From Ceratothoa steindachneri (Eukaryota; Arthropoda; Malacostraca; Isopoda; Cymothoidae), in assembly GCA_963969495.1 (NCBI GenBank), contig OZ018331.1, positions 151,678,264 through 151,742,263 on the forward strand: DNA of 64,000 bases, written 5' to 3'. Both the position numbers and the translations under genes were made by a program. This document shows, in pieces, positions 45,852-55,957 of the stretch. How positions within the stretch are numbered: position 1 is the stretch's first letter; each line of letters begins with the position of its first letter. Below the pieces are notes generated by a model that saw only the letters and a program-made list of their open reading frames with translations, was not told the origin of the DNA and ran no database searches.

Positions 45852-46157
45852 CCAGAAAGGAATTCAACGGTGAATTATTGTGACCTTTAAAAATAGAAAA
45901 TTCTCAACAAACAAGCGAGCAAATGAAATTAGTATACTACTGCTTAAAAAGCTATTTGAAACTGCTACCGAACTGTATTCTTTATATATTGTATTCAATA
46001 AATAAAATAAATATAATGTTAATTTACCTGAAATACCAATTCGTTCGCTGATTTCCTCCCAAGCTTCTCTTCTGGCCTTCAAGTCCCTATAATCCTTGTT
46101 TTGTGGATTAAATAAGTGATCGTATCCTCTAACATATTCTATTAACTGTTCCTCCAT
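43847..46157 (-). CDS. Harbinger-encoded MADF/BESS DNA-binding partner protein (three exons)
   Basis: Exon 1 (46,157-46,028) starts MEEQLIEYVRGYDHLFNPQN, a MADF domain (Myb/SANT-like helix-turn-helix); donor CAG|GTAAAT. Exon 2 (44,812-44,656; acceptor ttttgcag, donor AAG|GTATGT) reads ADACKDTWTKLRNAYTNARK and completes MADF. Exon 3 (44,492-43,847; acceptor tattgtttcag) has an acidic linker, a basic patch (PKPKYRKRQTVD) and a BESS-like helix (MFFSSIASSVKKLSAIEQAR, KMEISNMVFKARIREMEQQN), ending with a Ser/Pro tail and TGA/TAA-type stop. All phases agree: 130+157+646 = 933 bases, 310 residues with no lesion. In this superfamily the partner binds transposon ends and brings the transposase to the nucleus. 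It is convergent with and nested around the transposase gene. Confidence 0.85.
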
Positions 46158-46402
46158 AACGAAAACACTTTTACTTTATTTTATCAATTTGTCACCATAC
46201 AATAGTACCCGTTGAATAAAATCGAAACACTAGAATAATTTCAAAATATACAATAATATCGAAACACTATAGAATACTTCAAAACATACAATAATATTAA
46301 AACACTATACAATAATATGTGCCTACTACACCTATCTGACGCAGATTTCCTTCTGACGAATATCTGGGAGTTTTGATTTTCATCTGATGCGTGTTAACAC
46401 GC

Positions 46403-46446
46403 GATATGTCGCGTAACACGTCAGCTGACGTGTTACGCGACATATC
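46403..46446. repeat. 44-bp perfect palindrome in the Harbinger subterminal region
   Basis: The left half GATATGTCGCGTAACACGTC plus AG is followed with no spacer by its exact reverse complement. It lies 112 bp inside the right end and shares TCGCGTAACACG and GTGTTA words with the terminal repeats, so it may be a transposase or partner-protein binding site. Confidence 0.97.
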
Positions 46447-46561
46447 AGACCAGTGTGAACTTCATTATGAGAACGCATGTTCCAGATTTTTTGCTAACAC
46501 GTGTTAACACGTCATATGGCGTGTTAACACGTGTCATCAGCGCAGTGTGTATGCACCTTAA

Positions 46562-47160
46562 GACTTCTCTTAGGTAGTAGAGTTCACGTAGAATCAGATC
46601 GCTTTGTGTGTGTGTGACTTAGTTGAAGTTGATATAAAAAGTATGAAAAATGTGTAGTAGGTATATAAAGATAAAAAGATGATAAGTTTTGCCCTGGTGT
46701 AGAGGGCTCCTCACAGGTTTGTCTTGTATTTGGATCCTTATTTCTTCTTTTTATTTTTTATTATTGTTTCTATGTATCAATTTATATATATTTATATTTT
46801 ATCTTATTATATTATCATTATTTTATTTTATTTTATTTTATTTTTATTTATTTATTTATTTATTTATTTATTTTTTATTTTTAATTATTATTATTATTAT
46901 TACTATTATTATTATTTAACTAAAATTAGGTAAATAAATATATTTATTTTTTTCTCCATCGTGGCTTTCAAGCCTTTCAAGTTTATTAGTTGCTATACGT
47001 TTCATATTTTAAATTTCTATTATAGAGTTATTATATGTATCGCCGGGGTTTAGGTTTGAGTTTTGATTGTCTTGGTTAGTTTTGTATGGGCACTAAGCCT
47101 CTTTCACTCTTCGCTGTGATCTCTTCATCCTTTGGGCTAACGTTGTACTTAACCTTGCGG
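46562..47160 (-). mobile_element. outer LINE B 5' UTR, then LINE A 3' UTR
   Basis: 46,562-46,605 continues the LINE B 5' UTR after the Harbinger insertion. From about 46,610 the sequence matches the LINE A 3' UTR at 20,160-20,775 ('gccctggtgt', 'cgtggctttcaagcctttca', 'gggcactaagcctcttt'). A low-complexity ATTTT/ATTT run occupies 46,798-46,920. Confidence 0.65.
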
Positions 47161-49500
47161 TTAGGTATACATACCGACTTGTTGGTCACGGGAGCAGTTC
47201 CTTCCGCTCGGGAAGAGGGATTTCCGTTTGACACGTCCCCTGCCTGCTCTCGGTATGTCTAGATTGTGGTTAATATTTGGGAGTATCTCTTCTTCAATTT
47301 TTTCCCAGGTCTTTCTCCCTAGCCTTTGGAGTTCTATATTCAGCGGGGTTAGTCCTGCTCTAGCGTGCAGGACTGTCTGCTGAATATAGTCCGTCCTTTT
47401 TGCTCCAGCTATAAGCAGGGCTGCTTTGTTCTGCACTCTCTGCATTTGTCTGAGAGAGGTGGAACTCGCAGCCTGCATAACCTCTGCCGGGTACACTAAT
47501 GTTGAGGGGACCAGAGCAGTGTACAGCTTTTTAAGGTTCTTGGAGCTGAGGTTTTTAAACCTATACAGTTTGCCAAGCTGTATTTTGTCTAGGGAGATTC
47601 TGTCACTAATGTGCACTTTATACCCTTTGGAGGTAAATTGAAGACATAGGACTTTTCCTTTGTTACCATATGGGTAAACATCTCCATTGACTGTGACATC
47701 CACACGTTTTCGGCGGTTAATTGGTAGGATTTGGAACTTTTGGCGGTTGGTCTTGATTTTCCACTTTCGTTCATATCGATTGATGTTGTCGATTTCGATG
47801 GCTGTCTGCCTTGCTTGATATCCGGCATGCTTGTAATAGCTGGGGACGATTTGCGTGATGTCATTTGCAAACTGCAGGTACATCACTTCCTCCCCTACCG
47901 GATCAGGTAGGTCCAATGTGTACTAAAGGTACAGCAGCGGACTCAGACAGCCACCTTGTTGAACACCCGCCTCAAGTTCAAACTCGGGTCCTATGTAGCC
48001 CTCGATCGAAATTCGGGCTTTTCTACGCATGATGTAATCGCAGAGGACCCTTTCCAGGGTAGGGTTCAACTGGAGTCCTAGAATCTTGTGTTGTAAGCCT
48101 CTTAGCCAAACCTTATCGAAGGCCTTTTTCACATCTCGCATCACCACGTCTACGTATTTCTTCTCAGCTTTACATCGGGCAAGCTTTTCAGTGAGAAGGG
48201 CAAGGGCGGTATCCGTCCCCCTTCTCTTGCGAAACCCGTGTTGCTGAGAGCTGTGGGCTTCTAGCTCGGTTAGTTGATCTTGTAACCTGTTAGCCAGAAG
48301 CTTTTCGTAGACTTTGCCTATAATCTCCAGGAGGGATGTTGGCCTGTAGTCCACCAGTTGATCAGGCTTCCTCCCTTTGGGTATAAAGATGATTTTAGCT
48401 ATCTTTAGACCGTCTGGGAAGTAGCCCGTATTCAGGGAAGCATTGAAGATGTTGGTGATTCCCCGAATGATCTGCCGGGGGGCATGTACCAAGTTATTTC
48501 TGGTGATGCCCGTCCAGCCTGGTGCCTTCTGTTTGAAGGTTTTTATGACTGCCATGACCTCTTCAGGTGTAGTTGGCCGGCCATGGTCTACCGAATTCCT
48601 CCCTTCGTCGACATAGGCATGTGGAAGCGTTCGATGCACATTCTGATTCAGTTCTTCAATCAGTTGGCCCTCGAATTCCTGGTCGAATTCCGCATTTTCC
48701 TCTGGTGTTATCCTGAAGATATTTTGTCAGAACATGCGGAATCTTTCCTCCAAAACCGCCGGGTCTTCCAAGTAGTCATCGCCTTCCTTAATGCGGGTCT
48801 TTTCTCTACTTGTAAGACCTTTCAACTTGTTCACAAGCCGCCAGAACACATCGGGTCGAACCTCGCTGTCAACTTTTTCAATCAGACTGTCCCAGACTTC
48901 AGCCTGTTGCTGGTTGATAGCCTGCTTAAGCTCTTCACTCAGGCGTCTTAGCAGCGTTGTTCTTTCCTGATTAACACCCTCTCTCCACGTTTCCTCATAC
49001 ACCTCCCTGTGCACTCTAGCGATCTCTCTCATTTCCTCGGATCATCTGGGTTGGGGGAGAGTTTTGTACCTTTTCATCGGCACACTCCCACGATCTGCTT
49101 CGATGATGCGGGCAGTAATCGCTTTCAACTCCTCGTCGATCCTCTCCAGACTCGCCCCGTTGAGGCCCACTGGTTCATATCTGGCAAGGATTTCCTTGTA
49201 GCGTTCCCAGTTGGCCGAAGCGTAGCTATTCCGAAGTGGTATTGGGAGCTGAATTGGTGCAAGAGAAATGGTCGTCAAGATCGATATGTGGTCGCTGGGT
49301 ACTGTCGGGCCCGGCTCACTACGGTAATTGAAAGGGAAGCCATCACTTGTCATGATTATGTCAGGTTTCGTAGCGGACCTTACGGTGAAATAGGTCGGAA
49401 AATCCGGTCCTATACGCTGAATGTTTTTCCTTCTCATAATCATTTCCAAGTTGTGACCTCTTTCGTTTGTGTTCCCGTAGCAAGCCAGCCGTTCAGCATC
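47161..49500 (-). pseudogene. LINE A ORF2: endonuclease C-terminus and reverse transcriptase, broken
   Basis: Reading 5' to 3' on the minus strand: the endonuclease end with IGPDFPTYFTVRSATKPDII and TVPSDHISILTTISLAP (SDH motif), a linker, then after a TGA near 48,727 the RT: KQKAPGWTGITRNNLVHAPR, VDYRPTSLLEIIGKVYEKLL, VMRDVKKAFDKVWLRGLQHK (motif A), LEAGVQQGGCLSPLLYL (motif B) and, after a stop at 47,922, YLQFANDITQIVPSYYKHAG (motif C, FAND in place of the usual YADD). The C-terminus LTPLNIELQRLGRKTWEKIE ends near 47,165. It is a jockey-clade enzyme by motif style. The altered motif C and the stops mean it is dead. Confidence 0.85.
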
Positions 49501-50175
49501 TGGCATTGAGGTCTCTGTTCTGGCTTGTGTGGATAGTTCAACGAAGGTTTCACGGTGGAAGGCAATACATTGGTTATGTAAGGCTTCTTCTACCGTTTCT
49601 TCTTCGCATTGGGCATCGCAGTCCCATTTGTAGAACTTTTTCTTTATTCCCACATAGATTTTATTTAAGTCCTCGTCCTTCGGGAAGGGGAATTGCTCCG
49701 AGGCGTATAAATATAGGTTAATCCTATTTGCATCGATCTTCTTGTTTTTCACCTTCTTCGCCTTTGTGGACTTTGCTTCACAAAAGGAGCCCTCTGAGTC
49801 CGAAGAGTCCGTGGTGTCGGGTGTCTCCGCCTCTTTTGTGTTCTCCGCGCATTGTGACTTTGTTTGGACTGTCTTGATGGCAGCCTCTCTTTCTTTCTTG
49901 GCTTCGATCCTGGGATCTGGCCGTCTTACCTCCTTGTTGCTCCGCTTCTCTGTCTCTTGGTTCTTGTTAACTGATTCTTTTGGGACAATTCGTAACTGGA
50001 GAACGTCCCCAGATGGTGGGTTCTCGGGGAACCACATCTCGCTCATACCATTTTTTGCCAGCATCTGATTTAGTTCTTTAAAGAACTCACGGCCCCATTT
50101 ATATCCTTCAGTCCGAAGGGGGAAAAGGGAAGTGGGGCACAAAGGGGGATGGGGTGAGTCGCTTTCCCTACGCAA
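49500..50175 (-). pseudogene. LINE A ORF1 tail fused in frame to mid-endonuclease
   Basis: The 377-codon frame starts with the ORF1 C-terminal block LNQMLAKNGMSEMWFPENPP, runs through an acidic/basic linker (ETPDTTDSSDSEGSFCEAKS, KAKKVKNKKIDANRINLY), reaches KKKFYKWDCDAQCEEETVEE, and then at about 49,500 passes directly into DAERLACYGNTNERGHNLEM, which is inside the endonuclease. Compared with the copy at 52.1-53.7 kb, the ORF1 stop, the ORF2 start and roughly the first 130 endonuclease residues are missing, yet the frame is kept. Upstream the LINE match ends near 50,110. Confidence 0.75.
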
Positions 50176-50179
50176 ATTA

Positions 50180-51231
50180 GACTGGTAGGTTGCAGAAGTT
50201 TAGGCCAAAAATGACAGCCTCAAAGCGGGTCGACCTGCGATAAACACCATAAACTATGATGATAAAGGGAAATCATGGGAATCCCAGGGCCTACCCTTTA
50301 CAGCCTAATAAAACTAGTCTAGTTTACCTTATTCAGTGTAGACCTAACTGTAAAAATTTAGGCTATCCAGATTTTAGACATGCTGTAGTGTTCGAAATGA
50401 TAGCTGCACAAAAGCTAGTTAATAGCCTAAATACAAATTAAAAGGTGCATCGTCTAATATTGCTTAGTGTTGTGTGTGCGTGTTCCGAGAATGTAACATT
50501 TTTAACAGTTTATCTAGCTAGTTCATGGCCCTTCTCTGGCTTCTCAGTGTAGCCTACCCCTTCCTCATAGTTCTGCTGCAGTTTTTCCTCTGTTCCTCAT
50601 CTTACACTATCCTAAAAAAAAAATTAGTATCATCTTCTGCTTCTCTTTTCTTTTTTCCATTTAACAAGCTTGATCATCTGATCTGACCTTACCACTGTTC
50701 CCCTTTTCTGCAAAGCCAAACCAGTGATTCAAGTTCAATCGCAGAGATTCTTTATTACATAGATATGGTTTACTCAATAACAATGCCACTCTAAAAAGTG
50801 ATCACAGAAAGTGTTTCCTAAAATTCCAATTCAAAAGATGTCATAATAGGCCTACTATCACTGGTAACATTGGAAACACTCACCCGTGAGCACTCATCAC
50901 TTAACGTGACTACTATTACTCACACTACAATCCGGACTGACGAGCTGAGCGCGTGTACATTTTAAGCCAATATATGGAAATGTTCTAGTCCAGTGCGTTG
51001 CAAAATGAACTTCAACACGTAACAACACATATGAAATTCTATCGATAGAATGAATAATAAAAAAATAATTTTTATGTACCTCTCACATTTACATTTATTT
51101 CTGAGAAATTCGCTTCAAAATGAATGATCTTGTTCTGTGACTGGCTGCTGAGTCACCCTAAAGCGTTCCGCTACATACCGGCTGTATAATTCTTTCGGCA
51201 ACGGCGTACCGGCCCTTCCCGGCTTACTTTT
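50180..51231. other. unassigned spacer
   Basis: No gene, RNA or repeat from elsewhere in the window was recognised. Confidence 0.4.
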
Positions 51232-51247
51232 AACACACACACACACA

Positions 51248-51317
<70 letters not shown>
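51232..51317. repeat. (CA)n then (TA)n compound microsatellite
   Basis: An AC run at 51,232-51,250 is followed by a TA run at 51,251-51,317, abutting the palindrome. Confidence 0.98.
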
Positions 51318-51320
<3 letters not shown>

Positions 51321-51554
51321 TGTAGGTGGATAGCAGTCTTTCCTAAATGCTAATTTTGTTGAAGATCATTGTGTATTTTGCCTTAATTAATTTCCTTTGG
51401 CAACTTTCTCTTCTTCTAACTATCCACCATCTACAAGATATAATAAAAAAGATAATTAGAAGAAGAGAAAGTTGCCAAAGGAAATTAATTAAAGCAAAAT
51501 ACACAATGGTCTTCAACAAAATTAGCATTTAGGAAAGACTGCTATCCACCTACA

Positions 51555-51559
<5 letters not shown>
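51316..51559. mobile_element. 244-bp palindromic element inside (TA)n
   Basis: The left arm (51,316-51,424) begins ATTAGTGTAGGTGGATAGCA, and the right arm (51,451-51,559) is its near-perfect reverse complement; the spacer is 26 bp. Both outer ends meet (TA)n tracts. The arms match the inner part of the inverted repeats at 19.9 and 23.6 kb, so this is a short family member in which the two ends are nearly back to back. No ORF of substance is present. Confidence 0.9.

Positions 51560-51608
<49 letters not shown>
51558..51608. repeat. (TA)n microsatellite
   Basis: A 51-base AT tract between the palindrome and the mariner fragment. Confidence 0.97.
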
Positions 51609-51609
<1 letters not shown>

Positions 51610-52121
51610 GATGGGCTGTCAATAATTTTGCGAATCGGTAGGGCAAAACAGAGGAAGGAGGATGGCTGTTTGTGGGGGTGTTAGGACAAGTTATGACAAG
51701 TCAGGACCTGCAGCCGCACCCCCCTGCCTCGTCTATTTCAAGAAGCAGTAGCTGATCGCAGATCATTAGTCACAAATTTTTGAATAATGGAGAAGGTTGA
51801 GCACCCCGCAGTGTTTAAATTTTTGACCAAGGAAGGCAAGAATGCAAAAGATATCCATGAACGCATGGTTGCAGTGTACACCGACACTTGCCCTTCTTAT
51901 GCAACCATTGCTTGCTGGAATAGGGAGTTCCGCCATGGTCGTGAGTCCCTTGAAGATGACCCCCGTCCAGGACGCCCGTCAGACGTGACCAACGAGGACA
52001 ATGTGGCCCGTGTGGAGAGCATGATCCTCGAAAATCGATGGGTGAAGGTCGAAGAAATCAAGTGAGAACTTGGGATATCATATGGAAGTGTTATCAACAT
52101 CATCCACGACAATTTGGCCAA
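51609..52121 (+). pseudogene. 5' half of a mariner, same family as 27,456
   Basis: It opens with the degenerate terminal repeat GATGGGCTGTCAATAATTTT after TA, then ATG at 51,787: MEKVEHPAVFKFLTKEGKNA, SYATIACWNREFRHGRESLE and VTNEDNVARVESMILENRWV, followed by a stop in VKVEEIK. At about 52,115-52,123 it joins LINE A sequence at a shared TTTGGCC word, so the catalytic half and right end are gone. Confidence 0.9.
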
Positions 52122-53700
52122 AGACCTCTTTCCAATGGCTCCTGAATCTCTTTTCGAGAGAATCCAGATCCTCTATGAGGATGTTGCCTTCCTTTACTTT
52201 CATCCCAGGCCTGGAAGGCAATCCCCTAAGTCTTCGGATGCTATTCCAAAAACTTACGCGATTTCTCTCCCTGACTCTTCTGCCTATGATATCGTCCCAG
52301 ATTTCCTTCTGTTTCTCGAGGATTATGTTTTTTAGTTCCTCGCATAGCTGTCTCATTCGGGCCACCCTTTCTCGGGTTTGGCCTGTCCTACCAACTTCCT
52401 CGTAGATTTCCCTGTGTTCCCTAGCGATATCCCTCATTTCGTCCATCCACCTAGGTTGTGGGAGCATTTTGTACGAGATTCTGGGGACGCATCTTTCTTC
52501 AGCTTGTATGAGGAGATTAGTGATCTTGTCAATCTCCTCATCAATTTCCTCAAGATTTGCCTTATCCAGGTCAGCTGGCTGATCGGTGCTGAGCATTTCT
52601 CTGTACTGCTCCCAGTTAGCTTTCGCGTAACTTTTCCTAAGTGTGACGGGCTTGAGCATTGGCGGAAGCGGAATGGTGGTGATAATTGGGATATGATCGC
52701 TCGGGACCACTGGGCATGGGGCGTTGGCGATGTTGAAGGGGAATTCTGGACTTGCTAACACAATGTCGGTTTTGTCACCGAGCATCGTGTTAGATAAGTT
52801 AGGAAGTCTGGTCCAACTCTCCAGAGCCTATTTCTTTCGAATAGTTGTTCCAGGTTTCGTCCCCTTTGGTCGACGCGCCTGTAGCTAGATGCACGGCAAC
52901 GGGAGTTTAGGTCCCCGCCTAGCAACGCTAGCCTTTTGTGCCCGAAGAGGGTGAAGAAGTTGTTAATCGGTAGGTACTGTCGCCTGGGCGGCTGATAGGC
53001 TGCCGCTACAGTTAGGCCTCCAACCAGGGTTGGAATCTTGGCAGCCACGAATGATTCGTCTAAGTCCGGTAGTGTTCTGAATTATATGTAATATTCTGAT
53101 AGCGATGGCTGCGCCATCGTACCTTTCTTGCGTGTGGTTCTTTTGTATTACTGTGTAATTGTGTATTTTTATAGTGTCCGTGTTTGTGTTGATGCCGTGT
53201 TCCGATATGAGAATGATGTCCGGGTCCACCTTACGGAAGATATTACCGTAAGGTATGGGCTTTCCCTTCCATCCATTCACATTTAGTGTGATTATTTAAA
53301 AAGCGTTGTTTATGTTCTCCATGTTCTTGTTTCTGTGTTTTTGTTCTTTTGGTGTGTCTTATGTGTTGTGTTTTTTTTCGTTTCGTATCTTCTTAAATTC
53401 TGCATCACTTATGGTGATGCAGGAGTCTTTGTGTAGTTTTATCGTGCCTTCCTGCATCGCTTGTTCAATATCTCTTTCTCGTTCTGGTGCCGACTAGGTC
53501 CACTTAATTACCTTTTGTTGGATCCCCTGAAATATCTCCTTGGATGAAATCTTCTCGGGGTATGGGGTCTGCTCATTTGTGATTATTTTTAGGTCGATCT
53601 CCTTATCGTACTTGTAAGTACGTTTCAAGGTCTTCGACCTACTTCTTGAGTTAACAGGGCTCTTGGTCGCCCTGTTTTCTACCTCTTCAGCGTCAGATTC
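52118..53700 (-). pseudogene. LINE A copy: ORF1 tail and endonuclease, RT missing
   Basis: On the minus strand, 53,700-53,300 reads as an ORF1 tail (SKEIFQGIQQKVIKW, then DIEQAMQEGTIKLHKDS). ORF2 starts near 53,280 with MNGWKGKPIPYGNIFRKVDP, DIILISEHGINTNTDT, then after a frame change LVGGLTVAAAYQPPRRQYLP, LALLGGDLNSRCRASSYR (GDLN motif intact) and WRVGPDFLTYL, and after another KTDIVLASPEFPFN and CPVVPSDHIPIITTIPL (SDH motif). It runs on to LDSLEKRFRSHWKEVFG, where the mariner fragment begins. The RT domain is lost. Confidence 0.8.
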
Positions 53701-53705
53701 CGAGG

Positions 53706-53969
53706 ATGATTGGCTCGCGAGGAAGAGGTGAACATAAAGTCTTCGGAATTATTGGAAATCGACCTAAGAAGAACGACCATGTGAAGCTAGTGCAAGGAAT
53801 TATAAGTGGGGAATTCAAGTGGACCTTTGAGGGACCGTGGTCCCTAAAGGGAATCGAAAGCCTCTTGTGCAATGGAACTATGTATATTTCGGAATCGAGT
53901 TTATACACAGTGAACAGGACAACTTACAAGAATGTAAAGTGCGGAATGAGGACATCGGAAATAAACTAG
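53706..53969 (+). CDS. hypothetical 87-codon ORF
   Basis: The frame MIGSRGRGEHKVFGIIGNRP ... GEFKWTFEGPWSLKGIESLL .. NGTMYISESSLYTVNRTTYK has a protein-like composition and starts where the LINE A match ends. I do not recognise it. There is no splice or promoter support, and it may be a fragment of another element's ORF. Confidence 0.2.
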   Translation: MIGSRGRGEHKVFGIIGNRPKKNDHVKLVQGIISGEFKWTFEGPWSLKGIESLLCNGTMYISESSLYTVNRTTYKNVKCGMRTSEIN

Positions 53970-54628
53970 TGGTAAAAAGTGACAAACAATTAAAAGTGAT
54001 GTTAAAAAAAATTAAAAGTGTATAAACATGAAATGTATAAAGCGACAATAGTGAATTGTGATTCTAGAAAGTAATAGAACAGTGTACGCGATAATTTAAA
54101 AATAAGGGCTCATTAAATGAAGTCATTAAATAAATGATAATCTGAAAAGTCTTATAGCAATATTAGCGTGAAGAGTAGCAATAGTAAAAACAAGTGAATA
54201 ATAGCTAATTAATAAGAATAGAGGTATAAAAACAAAATGAAGGTAACAGTGATGACCTTTGATAGGCCCTTGTGGCTTTTGTCATCCGTTAAATTATGTT
54301 AATAAAAATAACAAGTGAAATCTAATCGTGTCTAGTATAACATAGTAATAGTAAAAACAAGTGAACAATAGCTAAATAAATAAGAATAGAGATATAAGAG
54401 GTAAATAAGCAGTGATAACTAAAGGTGTAATTAGATAGAAATAATTTAAGACAACATGCGAAACTTGATCTAAAGTGCGAAATAGTGAACAAACAACCAA
54501 CCAAACTTGTCATAATAAACTCGAATAATAATTTAAATACAAAATGTTATAAACTTTGTAAATTAACAAAAAGCTGAGCTCCTGTGTATTCTTGCTCCAG
54601 GAGGACCCACTTTATGTATCTTTGCTTC
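53970..54628. other. spacer with a solo CR1 3' hairpin (+)
   Basis: AT-rich DNA. At 54,251-54,292 the CR1 terminal hairpin appears in plus orientation (GATGACCTTTGATAGGCCCT .. GTCATCCGTTAAATTATGTT), a minimal CR1 3' end of about 45 bp with no body. Two similar AT-rich stretches (about 54,180-54,240 and 54,345-54,400, with 'gtaaaaacaagtgaa' then 'ataagaatagag') form a short direct repeat. Confidence 0.6.
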
Positions 54629-54636
54629 CGACTAAA

Positions 54637-55041
54637 GGTAAACATGTAGACGAGCGGCCCGGCCGGAAAAAATGATTTTGTGTAAATATTATCGTTCACC
54701 CGTTTCTGAATATTCATGCGCGTTTGAGTCGTCTGACGTCATACCTCACCCCCCATTATAATTCGCAAAACGATTAAAGGCGCTGACATTTTGTAGTTAA
54801 AGCATTTACCTATGTAAACGTCAGAGCATTATAAAAATTAGGATTATATACTGGGGGGGTTGTGCCCCCCAGACCCCCCCCCCATTTAATGAAACTCAGG
54901 ATCATCGTCGTGCGGTCCACGCATCGTGTTTATCCCCCCACGAGCCGTCCCCTATAAATGTACTCCAAAAACGTGAAACATTTTGGAACACGGACGAAAT
55001 AGTACATCCTCTCGGCCGGGCTGCTCGTCTACATATTTACC
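54637..55041. mobile_element. 405-bp non-autonomous inverted-repeat element, second copy
   Basis: It begins GGTAAACATGTAGACGAGCG and ends CTCGTCTACATATTTACC, and is flanked by the perfect 8-base duplication CGACTAAA (54,629-54,636 and 55,042-55,049). The interior matches the 1,093-1,462 copy in reverse orientation (shared GGACGAAATAGTAC, GAAACTCAGGATCATC and C-homopolymer). The right duplication touches the 3' tail of a CR1 copy. Confidence 0.88.
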
Positions 55042-55049
55042 CGACTAAA

Positions 55050-55957
55050 TCATAACATAACATAATTTCACTGATGACAAAAGCCACAAGGGCCTATCAA
55101 AGGTCATCCGCCTCCGTCAAAACCCACCCACAAAAAGCACCATCACCAGGGGAAGACAAAATAAAAGCCCCACAATATAATATAACAGATGACAAAAGCC
55201 ACAAGGGCTCATCATAGGTCATCCGAGTCAAGCGGCCTCTTTTTCAAGGCACCCAAACTCCCAGGAAAACTACATCCAGAGGATTGCATCCAGAAACAAG
55301 GGTATCACCAATCAAGGCTTGTCAAGAACTAAATCATGCAGCTATAGATATATACAAACAACATTAATATATACAAAACTTAGGAAGCATCACAACCTTC
55401 CCTCCCCATAAACTCATCCAACCTACTCTTAAATACATTTAGATTTGGACTACCTACTACCCTCTGCGGCAATTTGTTCCAGAAGTCTACCACTCTATTG
55501 GTGAAAAAATATTTTCTTAAATCCAACCTACACCCTTGCTTTTTATTTTTCAAGTGGTGACGTCTAGACCGATTTCCATCTTCTAACTCAAAAACCTTGC
55601 TAACATCCAATTTATCTATCCCACAAAATATTTTAAACAGCTCAATTATATCCTCTCTCACACACCTCCTTTTGAACGAGAACATATTTAATACCCTCAG
55701 TCTACCTATATATTCAAGGTGCCTCAGGGAAGGTATAATCTTTGTTTCTAAATTGTCTGTTGTGGTTAGGAGTCTGAAGGTTTTGGGGTCTATGTTGCTA
55801 CACATTAGGTCAGCATGGATCCACATTTTACATTTAGAGCATTCAACGGAGTTGCCATCATGGATAAGTTTTTTTCAAGTTCTGCAGGGAAAATCTGAAG
55901 GGAGGAGGATGTGTGTTTGAGTTCTGGAGGCAAGCCAGCTGGCCTGGTTGCTTGACC
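55050..55957 (-). mobile_element. CR1 copy III: PHD-finger ORF1 piece joined to RT C-terminus
   Basis: The 5' side encodes NSVECSKCKMWIHADLMCSN, a PHD-finger-like Cys/His pattern known from CR1 ORF1 proteins, then LLTTTDNLETK. At about 55,740 this joins IIPSLRHLEYIGRLRVLNMF and the rest of the RT C-terminal domain to GREGCDAS and a stop at 55,380. The 3' UTR has two hairpins (55,188-55,224 and 55,073-55,109) and a CATAACATAACATAA tail. ORF1 and ORF2 are therefore joined by a large internal deletion. Confidence 0.8.

Larger units (their letters stand above)
43263..46558 (+). mobile_element. PIF/Harbinger transposon with two genes
   Basis: Terminal inverted repeats of about 58 bp, starting AGGTGCATACACACTGCGCT, are essentially perfect, and the target duplication is TAA (43,260-43,262 and 46,559-46,561), the three-base TWA duplication typical of PIF/Harbinger. 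Inside are a plus-strand DDE transposase and a minus-strand MADF/BESS protein, the standard two-gene organisation. Subterminal DNA is full of GTGTTAACAC palindromes, and a 44-bp perfect palindrome is at 46,403-46,446. Near-perfect repeats imply recent activity, though the transposase gene carries lesions. Confidence 0.95.
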
